Below are positions 1 through 5,801 of a stretch of DNA of 5,801 nucleotides, piece by piece. The stretch covers positions 1 through 5,801 of the forward strand of contig JAGAZW010000235.1 in the NCBI GenBank assembly GCA_017939855.1, written 5' to 3'. The position numbers and the translations under genes are program-made. Position 1 is the stretch's first letter. Every line of letters starts with the position of its first letter. Source of the stretch: Clostridia bacterium (GTDB lineage Bacteria; Bacillota; Clostridia; Oscillospirales; Acutalibacteraceae). The notes beneath the pieces were generated by a model. The model made no database searches, had not been told where the DNA came from, and saw only the letters and a program-made list of their open reading frames with translations.

Positions 1-12
1 GGAGCCTTTGGT

Positions 13-774
13 TTAACTATCATTTTCAATTTTACACTGTGTTCCGTCGTGTTTGATTTCGTAATTGTCCTTTAATATCAAATCGCTTATAAACACAAAC
101 TCATACCCCTCGTCTTTAAGGCATTTGAGGATGTTGGGGAGTGCTGCGGGGGTGTGGTCGGCGTCATTGTGGAAAAGGACGATTGAGCCGTTTTTAACCT
201 TACTCGTAACCCTCTTGCAAATACTATCAGGCGTGGCGTTATCTTTCCAATCGAGAGAGTCAACATCCCATTGAATAGTATACATTTTTTGTTCGCTTAC
301 CGTTTCCACTACCAAATTATCATAGTCTCCGTAGGGTGGGCGGAAAAGGGTAGGGGATTTACCGGTTATTTTTTTGATTTTTTCGTTGCAAGAAGTAAGC
401 TCGTTTATCATCTGATTTTTAGATAGCTGTGTCATATAGGGGTGGGTATTGGAATGATTTTGTATTTGATGTCCGGCATCCGAGAGCGCTTTTACCGATT
501 CGGGATATTTGTCTACCCATGTACCAACAACAAAAAATGTTGCCGGAACATTGTATTCTTTTAGTATTTTTATAAGTGTTTCGGTGTCATCGTTACCCCA
601 TGCAGCGTCAAAGCTTATCGCAATTTTCTTTTTATCGGTTTCAACGCAATAAATGGGAAGCTTTCTTTCATCTCTTGCAAAAACAAAGCTAGAACCGACT
701 ATTGCTACTGTAACGGCGAGGACGATACTCAGAGCTAACATTAGCTGTTTTTTAGTGATTATCAAGAATTTCAT
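13..774 (-). CDS. Polysaccharide deacetylase, NodB family, PdaB-like (sporulation-type)
   Basis: This 253-residue protein should remove N-acetyl groups from an envelope polysaccharide, probably peptidoglycan, outside the membrane. Residues 1-10 are basic and 11-33 form a signal peptide or membrane anchor, with a possible cleavage after SFVFA. The NodB catalytic domain spans about residues 48-235. Its motifs appear in order: SFDAAWG (54-60, with D56 as the expected base), HSNTH (107-111, two metal-binding histidines), RPPYGDYD (145-152), DVDSLDW (170-176) and LFHND (200-204, with H202). Motif 1 lacks the usual second aspartate (A57); D62 or D63 nearby might replace it. This DAAW form is, to my knowledge, normal in clostridial PdaB-like enzymes. 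The length matches PdaB-like proteins (about 250 aa). The start is supported by a purine-rich ribosome site (GGGAGAGG, minus strand, 779-786) four bases upstream. The stop is TAA. It is transcribed away from the neighbouring operon. Family is confident; the exact substrate and a sporulation role are inferred, so no gene symbol is given. Confidence 0.9.
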   Translation of the reverse strand: MKFLIITKKQLMLALSIVLAVTVAIVGSSFVFARDERKLPIYCVETDKKKIAISFDAAWGNDDTETLIKILKEYNVPATFFVVGTWVDKYPESVKALSDAGHQIQNHSNTHPYMTQLSKNQMINELTSCNEKIKKITGKSPTLFRPPYGDYDNLVVETVSEQKMYTIQWDVDSLDWKDNATPDSICKRVTSKVKNGSIVLFHNDADHTPAALPNILKCLKDEGYEFVFISDLILKDNYEIKHDGTQCKIENDS

Positions 775-801
775 AAAACCTCTCCCTTTCTCTCCTATAT
801 G

Positions 802-829
802 AGAATATGTGGCAGGGGTTGTATATTAT
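802..829 (-). promoter_or_regulatory. Weak candidate SigmaE-like promoter for the deacetylase
   Basis: Read on the minus strand there is an ATA (827-829), 17 bases, then CATATTCT (802-809). This loosely fits the mother-cell sigma-E pattern known from Bacillus (ATA, 16-18 bases, CATACANT), with two mismatches in the -10 box. It lies about 28 bases upstream of the deacetylase start codon. PdaB of Bacillus is sporulation-controlled, which makes such a site reasonable. The motif is short and the region is A/T-rich, so chance is a real alternative. Confidence 0.2.
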
Positions 830-847
830 TCTTTATATTATTCTTTA
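824..847. repeat. Perfect 12-bp tandem duplication in the divergent intergenic region
   Basis: The unit TATTATTCTTTA occurs twice back to back (824-835 and 836-847) with no mismatch. It ends 11 bases before the -35 box of the rightward promoter, so the second copy covers roughly -58 to -47 relative to the inferred transcription start. It could be part of an A/T-rich UP element for RNA polymerase, a paired regulator site, or simply replication slippage. Confidence 0.8.
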
Positions 848-858
848 CTGTAAAAAGA

Positions 859-887
859 TTGACAAAAAATACCCTTAAATATATAAT
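859..887 (+). promoter_or_regulatory. Consensus sigma-A promoter of the three-gene operon
   Basis: A perfect -35 box TTGACA (859-864) is followed by a 17-base spacer and a perfect -10 box TATAAT (882-887). An A tract (852-856) lies immediately upstream, as in a proximal UP element. Transcription should begin near 894, giving a leader of about 28 bases before the ATG at 922, too short for a riboswitch. The leader carries the ribosome site AAAGGGG (908-914), seven bases before the start. An exact consensus suggests strong, housekeeping-type expression, unless a repressor covers it; no clear operator dyad was seen. Confidence 0.88.
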
Positions 888-921
888 ATTTGGAGTATGT
901 AAGTGTTAAAGGGGACATATT

Positions 922-3900
922 ATGAAGATACTAAAAAAGGTATTGGCGGTGCTTTTAGTAATCGTTTTATTTGTCGGTTCGTATCTGGGGAGTTATTTTC
1001 TTTTCAGAAACGGAACTTTTGACGTAAAAGCAGAGAATATTTCTGTTTTTAACAGCGATGATAAATGTTATTATCTGGAAAAAGCGTCAAAGGATATCAT
1101 ATTCAAAATAGACGGCACACCGGGCGACTACACACTTACCGATTCTAAGGGTAAAAGGTTATCTGAAAATGTTCAAAAACTTTCCTCTTCAAGCTACAAT
1201 ATTCTCCCTCCTGAGGACGGCTACAAAGAGGGCAAGGTATATATCCTTACTTTAAAGGACGATTCAAAATTTTACAATAAGCACCTTGAAAAAGCAAACA
1301 AGTTGGTATTTTCAATTGACCGTGAGGCGTTTGAGGATTATAAGTTTACCGATAGCGTCAAAGAGCTAAAAAGACATATTAGGGAAGGACAAATGACTCA
1401 AGGCGCCGATGGTCAAAAGGGCGGAGTTATTTCTCTCAATGGTAATGATGCGGCCGTAGGAGATATTATATACGGTGAAAATCAGGACAATGAACAGGTA
1501 GCATATAAAATAGAAGAAATTCTTGAAAACGGGGATGCAGTCGTTTCCATACCCGGTCTAGACGAAATTTTTGAGGAATTAAGATTTTACGGTACATATA
1601 CTTGGGATGTAAACGAGGTTGTAGCTAATCCGGATTTGAAAGCGGAAATTATCGAGAATGTACGAAAGAGCGAGTTTGCCGAAAATCTGTCTTTGATTGC
1701 CTATGCAGACGATACTCCGAGACCTTTGGGTATAGATGTTAAATTCAGTGTTGACGAGGATACAAGCACCGTCAATTTTGAGATTTCTGTGAATATAAAG
1801 CCCGGAAAGAATGGTCTTTTTGGGGTTAAGCAGCTTAAAAATCAAGAAGTAAAGCTTACTCTTATGGTGGGAGTAAAGGTGGAGGTATCCGGCAACTTCG
1901 ACGGGCTAGGGGACTGGTGCGTTTCCACAGATATTACAACTGATTTTGCTTGGAAAGTTGATATAACTTTTGCTAAAACCGAAAAAAATCAGGACGATTT
2001 TGATGAAGTTCTTAATAAGAAAATAAAAAATCAGACCCTATCAAAATATCGAAAAACCGTTAAAGATATTACAGGCAAATTGGAAAAATTGATGGCAGAT
2101 ACTATAGAAGGCTCACTTCCGCTTTTTGAAACGATTGTTCCGTGTGGTCTGCCGTTTTTGGTGATTGATGTTGAGGTTGAATTTTTTGCAGAGCTGGAAC
2201 TTGCCGCTAGTCTGACTATCGGTCGTGAATCCCGTTTTCTTACCAAAGCGGGACTTATAGTAATCGACTATAAGCCGGATGCATTTTTCAATACTGCAAC
2301 CGTTAAGGACGGCGATTTAAATGTAACGCTAAAGGGTAAGCTCGGCTTTAAAACCGGCTTTAAAGCGAAACTTGCGTTGGCGATTGTAAGCGATGATATC
2401 GCCAATGCGGCAATAGAGCCTGAAATTGGTGTTTATCTTGACATTTTTGCTACCATACCGATAACCGATATTGACGAAATGAAGGAGGATATATTTTTAT
2501 ACTCCTATTTCGAGGCAGGAGTATATTTCGGTGCGAGCTTTACAGCCTTTGTAAACCTGTTGTTTGTTGACGATATAGATTTTAAACTTGAAATATACGA
2601 AAAGAAATTCCCCGGTCTTGTATTTGGAAATAAGGAAATCGCATTAGGGATTTCTTCTAATCCGGATACCGTTCGTGCAACTGACGGCAGGAATGCTAAA
2701 CTCCCGGAGATACTGTTTGAATATTTTGACGTGAGTGAAGGGGTAAATAAGACAAAAGAAATTCCCACAAAGGATCTAAAATTTACCACATCTGACGGCA
2801 CACAGCTTAAGGTGAGTGGCAAGAAAATAACGTTGCCTGATGCCACCTCTTCGCAACTGTGCTATGTTACGGCATCATATATTCACAGTGACGGTATGGC
2901 ATATTCTGACACCTTTAAAATATTGATTTCCGGCAGCGTTCTTGAGGGGCAGGTATCGGCATATTCGGAAGACTTAAGTAAGAGTCAAATTGAGGGTGCT
3001 AAAGTTAAGCTGTATTCCAAAAGCAATATGTCTAAGGCAATAGCTACCGTTACGACCGATGAAACGGGTAAATTCTCGTTTAACGTTTCTGAGGGTGAAT
3101 ACGCAATTGAAATTACTGCCGACGGCTACAAAAAACTGATTTCTTATCAAACAGTCGGCGAGGATGAAATTAAATATACAGAACATATTCTGCTTATTGA
3201 CAAACAAGAGTCGGGCAATGGCTCTGCATCGGGTAAAATAAGTGATGCTTTAACAGGCAGAGGCCTTTCGGGCGTCGATATTAAGTTGCGCCACGAATGG
3301 AACACAAAGAGTGGAGAATATGTAGAAGGCGTTTCTGCAACTACCGATTCTTCGGGCAATTATGAGATTTCGGATATCCCCGTTGGTTATTATACAGTAG
3401 AAGCTGGTTGTGACGGATATGTAACAGGATACTGTAATATACTTGTTCTTTCAAGCGAAGGTATAAGCGATTTTGATTTTAGTATAACGCCTGTTCTTTC
3501 AGGGGATGAAATCCGCATAGTGCTAACATGGGGCGCTTCACCGTCAGACCTTGACTCTCATCTTATAGGGCTAACACCTGACGGCGATAGCTTTAATGTT
3601 TACTATCATAACAAGAGATATAGTTATAACGGTACCGAAATGGCGAATCTTGATGTTGATGATACTTCAAGCTACGGTCCCGAAACCATAACTATTCTTG
3701 AGGAAATAAACGGTTCTTATATCTATGCGGTTCACGATTATTCGCATCGCAATTCGAATACATCAGATAGCCTAAGCCTTTCGGGTGCGATTGTAAGGGT
3801 ATTTAAAGGCAGTAATCAAATAGGTGAATATCATGTTCCCACCGACCAGATAGGTACATATTGGACCGTGTTTGAAATTACCGAAAATCATAAGGTTATT

Positions 3901-3939
3901 CCGATAAATACCGTTTCCAATACTAAACCTACAGCATAA
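922..3939 (+). CDS. Large membrane-anchored extracellular protein with two carboxypeptidase-regulatory-like domains and a YfaP/DUF2135-like C-terminus
   Basis: Function unknown; it is probably a surface protein that binds a polymer or partner. Residues 1-6 are a short basic cytoplasmic tail and 7-28 a membrane helix (signal anchor), so about 975 residues should be outside. Residues 30-260 are mixed alpha/beta with no recognised fold. Residues 265-570 are strongly alternating hydrophobic/polar beta sequence, and 575-670 look Ig-like. Two carboxypeptidase-regulatory-like beta domains follow (about 671-760 and 767-857), each with the typical Gly-start strand, a TTDETGKFSF or TTDSSGNYEI turn, and a GEYAIE or GYYTVE strand followed by an xDGY turn. 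The C-terminal domain (862-988) begins IRIVLTWGASPSDLDSHL and contains DVDDTSSYGPETITI, the hallmarks of YfaP/DUF2135-like domains. No LPXTG motif and no catalytic motif was seen. The ATG has a good ribosome site (908-914) and a consensus promoter 34 bases upstream. It is the first gene of the operon; its TAA lies one base before the ribosome site of the next gene. Confidence 0.85.
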   Translation: MKILKKVLAVLLVIVLFVGSYLGSYFLFRNGTFDVKAENISVFNSDDKCYYLEKASKDIIFKIDGTPGDYTLTDSKGKRLSENVQKLSSSSYNILPPEDGYKEGKVYILTLKDDSKFYNKHLEKANKLVFSIDREAFEDYKFTDSVKELKRHIREGQMTQGADGQKGGVISLNGNDAAVGDIIYGENQDNEQVAYKIEEILENGDAVVSIPGLDEIFEELRFYGTYTWDVNEVVANPDLKAEIIENVRKSEFAENLSLIAYADDTPRPLGIDVKFSVDEDTSTVNFEISVNIKPGKNGLFGVKQLKNQEVKLTLMVGVKVEVSGNFDGLGDWCVSTDITTDFAWKVDITFAKTEKNQDDFDEVLNKKIKNQTLSKYRKTVKDITGKLEKLMADTIEGSLPLFETIVPCGLPFLVIDVEVEFFAELELAASLTIGRESRFLTKAGLIVIDYKPDAFFNTATVKDGDLNVTLKGKLGFKTGFKAKLALAIVSDDIANAAIEPEIGVYLDIFATIPITDIDEMKEDIFLYSYFEAGVYFGASFTAFVNLLFVDDIDFKLEIYEKKFPGLVFGNKEIALGISSNPDTVRATDGRNAKLPEILFEYFDVSEGVNKTKEIPTKDLKFTTSDGTQLKVSGKKITLPDATSSQLCYVTASYIHSDGMAYSDTFKILISGSVLEGQVSAYSEDLSKSQIEGAKVKLYSKSNMSKAIATVTTDETGKFSFNVSEGEYAIEITADGYKKLISYQTVGEDEIKYTEHILLIDKQESGNGSASGKISDALTGRGLSGVDIKLRHEWNTKSGEYVEGVSATTDSSGNYEISDIPVGYYTVEAGCDGYVTGYCNILVLSSEGISDFDFSITPVLSGDEIRIVLTWGASPSDLDSHLIGLTPDGDSFNVYYHNKRYSYNGTEMANLDVDDTSSYGPETITILEEINGSYIYAVHDYSHRNSNTSDSLSLSGAIVRVFKGSNQIGEYHVPTDQIGTYWTVFEITENHKVIPINTVSNTKPTA

Positions 3940-3940
3940 A

Positions 3941-3947
3941 AGGAGGG
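3941..3947 (+). promoter_or_regulatory. Ribosome binding site that decides the start of the 147-residue gene
   Basis: AGGAGGG lies one base after the preceding TAA (3937-3939) and eight bases before ATG 3956. An in-frame GTG at 3947 overlaps this site and so cannot be its start codon; the ATG is preferred. Closeness to the upstream stop suggests translational coupling or reinitiation. Confidence 0.85.
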
Positions 3948-3955
3948 TGTGTAAA

Positions 3956-4399
3956 ATGAAATGTCCTAATTGTTCAAAGGAAATAAATGATACCGCCATC
4001 TTTTGCGGATATTGCGGAGCATCAGTAGAAAATGTGGCGCAAAAGGCTGATGAGTCGGAGGGTTCTTTATCGCAATCCGAAGAAACTTACGTAACAGATA
4101 ATGTTTTGCAAATTGACTCAGTTTCTGAGACAGATGACAAACCTATGGCCCAAAAGAAAAAGCGGAAAAAGGCGGTAAAACTGCTGATAATATTTGCTGC
4201 GGTTGCAGTAGTTATAGGTGCGGTTTGCGGTTTTCTTACAGCTAGAGGAACTATAAATTTAAAATCTATATTTGATTTTAAAAAATTCTCTTGGGAGGAT
4301 AACGGATATACTCCGGAATCTGACGAGTCTGAAGAAACTGATGATAAAAATCAGAAAGCAGACCCAGAAAATCAAAATGAAAACATTGAGGATATCTAA
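3956..4399 (+). CDS. Zinc-ribbon, single-helix membrane protein with acidic tail
   Basis: This 147-residue protein has an unknown role. It opens with a zinc ribbon, CPNC (C3, C6) and CGYC (C17, C20), of the short clostridial zinc-ribbon type. A low-complexity acidic linker follows (about 28-63), then a basic patch (QKKKRKK, 66-72) and one membrane helix (about 74-95). The outer tail (96-147) is short and very acidic (SDESEETDD at 122-130) with no recognised domain. By the positive-inside rule the ribbon faces the cytoplasm and the tail faces out. There is no signal peptide. The gene starts 16 bases after its upstream neighbour's stop and ends 37 bases before the next gene, which shares the ribbon-linker-helix plan. 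It may be a small partner or a relative of the downstream protein reduced to its membrane part. Reading frame and topology are clear; function is not. Confidence 0.85.
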   Translation: MKCPNCSKEINDTAIFCGYCGASVENVAQKADESEGSLSQSEETYVTDNVLQIDSVSETDDKPMAQKKKRKKAVKLLIIFAAVAVVIGAVCGFLTARGTINLKSIFDFKKFSWEDNGYTPESDESEETDDKNQKADPENQNENIEDI

Positions 4400-4420
4400 T
4401 AAAAACATCAGAATAATTTA

Positions 4421-4428
4421 AGAAAGGG
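4421..4428 (+). promoter_or_regulatory. Ribosome binding site of the double zinc-ribbon gene
   Basis: AGAAAGGG sits eight bases before ATG 4437 in the 37-base gap after the preceding TAA. The gap holds no hairpin, T-run or promoter-like pair of boxes, so the two genes should share one transcript. Confidence 0.7.
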
Positions 4429-4436
4429 AAAAAACT

Positions 4437-5801
4437 ATGTCAGTATGTCCTAACTGCAATTATGAAGCCAGTGGCACAGAGAAATTTTGCCCTAACTGCG
4501 GCAAGGAGCTTTTTGAAAATATTTTCTGTCCGCAGTGTGGCTCTTTAACCACAAGCGAATTTGCATTTTGCCAAAAGTGCGGTGCTTCGATAAAGGAAGA
4601 GGATGTAGCGGTAAATGAGCCCGAAATCGCATCGGAATCTGCCGCCCAACCTACTCAAGAAGATGCAGCACAAGCGGCTGATACTTGTGAAAATCTTTTT
4701 GAAGCCGAAAAGATAAGCGGTCAGAATAAAAAAGGCTTTTTCAGCAAAAAGAAATTGATAGCTGCAGTTGCCTTGATTTTAGTAGTCGCTGTTGCGCTTT
4801 CAGCATCGCTCATATATTTTTCGGCTCAAAAGAGAAGAAACTTTGTTTTGTATTATAAAAACGGTAACACCTATCTTGGCGGCGGATTTGAAAAGGTTAA
4901 ACTTTCTGAAAGCACATTAAGCGCTTGGAATGGTACTGTGCCTGTATATAGCGAAGACTATAAAAAATTGTTTTTTGCCGATGAGATAACCAGTAACGGT
5001 TTCACTCTCCGCTATCTCAATATGAGCAATCCCGAAGAAGACCAGCGCATTTCCAAAAATGTTAGCAGTTACCAGATAAGCAGCAACGGTAAAAAGGTAG
5101 TATTTATTAAGAACGGGGATCTTTATTTAAGCAACCTTAAAGAAGACGATAAGCTTAAAAGTGATGTTACCTCATATTCAATTTCGCAAAACGGCAAAAG
5201 GATAGTATATTTGACCGATAGCGGAAAGCTTTATATTGCTAAAAATGCCGATGATGAAACAAAAATCGCTTCATCGGTTGAGTCATTTGTTGTCGGAAGC
5301 AAAAACAACTACTCTGATGTTTATTATATAAAGAAAGGTAATCTCTATCTTTTTGATGGCAAGGACAGCGAAAAAATTGCCGAGGACGTCAATGAAGTTT
5401 TGGCAACGTATAAGTCTGGTGAGCTCTACTATACAAAGAACAGCAGCCAAGAGATGACCCTTATGGACTATATTAATGATGATATGGCGCAAGAGGATGA
5501 GGATTTTGAAATGCCCGAGCGACCAAATCGCCCCTATTCATTTGAGTATGACACAGATAAAGAGTATGAAGCGGCATATGCGCAGTACGAAACTCTTATT
5601 GAAGAGTATAATGATGCAAGAGATTTTTATTATGAAAAAGAAAACCGTGATGAGCTGCGTGAAGAGTTAGAAGACGAAGTCATAGAAAATGAAAGCTCAA
5701 CACTCTACTTTTATAATGGTTCAAAATCTGTTGAGGTTACCGATAGCTTTGCGTATGCTACTCAAATAAATTCTGATGATCCTATGATGATTTTCTATGC
5801 C
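4437..5801 (+). CDS. Double zinc-ribbon membrane protein with an extracellular propeller-like region (3'-truncated by the window edge)
   Basis: An open frame of 455 codons runs from ATG 4437 to the window end with no stop, so the C-terminus is missing. Two zinc ribbons come first: C4/C7 with C18/C21, and C31/C34 with C45/C48. A low-complexity acidic linker (52-95) leads to a basic patch (NKKGFFSKKK) and one membrane helix (107-128), followed by QKRR. The outer part from about 135 shows repeats of roughly 35-40 residues, each with a strand, a turn containing NG or SG, and a [DNK]LYx strand: ISSNGKKVVFIKNGDLYLS (214-232), ISQNGKRIVYLTDSGKLYIA (249-268), VYYIKKGNLYLFDG (295-308), YKSGELYYTKN (325-335) and STLYFYNGSK (421-430). 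This resembles TolB/WD40-like propeller blades. An acidic, tyrosine-rich, probably helical insert (about 341-420) splits one blade. No enzyme motif is visible. It is the third gene of the operon; its function is unknown. The frame is certain, the propeller fold is inferred. Confidence 0.85.
   Translation, partial: MSVCPNCNYEASGTEKFCPNCGKELFENIFCPQCGSLTTSEFAFCQKCGASIKEEDVAVNEPEIASESAAQPTQEDAAQAADTCENLFEAEKISGQNKKGFFSKKKLIAAVALILVVAVALSASLIYFSAQKRRNFVLYYKNGNTYLGGGFEKVKLSESTLSAWNGTVPVYSEDYKKLFFADEITSNGFTLRYLNMSNPEEDQRISKNVSSYQISSNGKKVVFIKNGDLYLSNLKEDDKLKSDVTSYSISQNGKRIVYLTDSGKLYIAKNADDETKIASSVESFVVGSKNNYSDVYYIKKGNLYLFDGKDSEKIAEDVNEVLATYKSGELYYTKNSSQEMTLMDYINDDMAQEDEDFEMPERPNRPYSFEYDTDKEYEAAYAQYETLIEEYNDARDFYYEKENRDELREELEDEVIENESSTLYFYNGSKSVEVTDSFAYATQINSDDPMMIFYA

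Noticed and set aside
65..274. Plus-strand 69-codon frame opposite the deacetylase
   Set aside because: It is antisense to conserved NodB motifs and shows no domain or ribosome site.
2343..2364. Direct repeat of CGGCTTTAAA at a 12-base spacing
   Set aside because: It is in frame and encodes the repeated GFKTGFKA strand; it reflects protein sequence, not a DNA element.
2498..2525. Nine-base perfect inverted repeat (TATACTCCT / AGGAGTATA) with a 10-base loop
   Set aside because: It lies well inside the 1005-residue gene, is A/T-rich, has no following T-run, and one such hairpin is about what chance allows in this length.
3947..3955. GTG start at 3947 for the small zinc-ribbon protein
   Set aside because: The GTG overlaps the AGGAGGG ribosome site; ATG 3956 has correct spacing and the ribbon begins directly after it.
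1579..3999. Several minus-strand frames of 70-113 codons opposite the large surface protein
   Set aside because: No plausible ribosome sites, no recognisable domains, unnatural composition; they are shadows of the plus-strand gene.
4400..4436. Possible terminator or internal promoter between the second and third operon genes
   Set aside because: No stem-loop, T-run or promoter box pair fits in this 37-base gap.
5476..5670. Plus-strand 64-codon frame beginning at 5476
   Set aside because: It lies within the third operon gene, whose 455-codon frame carries clear domains; this is an out-of-frame shadow with no ribosome site.

Overview
The window looks like chromosomal DNA from a low-to-moderate GC Firmicute, most likely a gut-type Clostridia (Oscillospirales/Lachnospirales-like). 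The grounds are an A/T-leaning composition (roughly 40% GC by eye), strong purine-rich Shine-Dalgarno sites (AGGAGG type), a textbook sigma-A promoter, a sporulation-type polysaccharide deacetylase, and zinc-ribbon membrane proteins of a kind common in Clostridia. No RNA gene, insertion sequence, CRISPR array or phage gene was seen. The species cannot be fixed from the sequence.

Layout. On the minus strand, 13-774 encodes a complete membrane-anchored or secreted NodB-family polysaccharide deacetylase (PdaB-like). A 147-bp divergent intergenic region (775-921) follows. It holds a consensus sigma-A promoter firing rightward (TTGACA-17-TATAAT, 859-887), an A/T-rich upstream stretch with a perfect 12-bp tandem duplication (824-847), and a weak candidate sporulation-type promoter firing leftward. 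Rightward from the promoter is a tight run of three genes with no terminator between them. The first (922-3939) is a 1005-residue membrane-anchored extracellular protein with a long unrecognised beta-rich middle, two carboxypeptidase-regulatory-like beta domains and a C-terminal YfaP/DUF2135-like domain. The second (3956-4399) is a 147-residue protein with a zinc ribbon, one membrane helix and an acidic tail. The third (4437 to past the window end) has two zinc ribbons, one membrane helix and an outer region that looks like a beta-propeller, interrupted by a highly charged, probably helical insert. The third gene has no stop codon in the window and is 3'-truncated by the window edge.

How they may work together. 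The three rightward genes look like one transcription unit. All three products should sit in the cell membrane with their bulk outside, and two carry small zinc ribbons that should face the cytoplasm if the usual positive-inside rule holds. This suggests a cell-surface assembly of unknown function: a large adhesive or carbohydrate-facing protein made together with two ribbon-helix partners. That functional link is inference from gene order and topology. The deacetylase is transcribed divergently; it probably modifies peptidoglycan or another envelope polysaccharide and need not belong to the same system.
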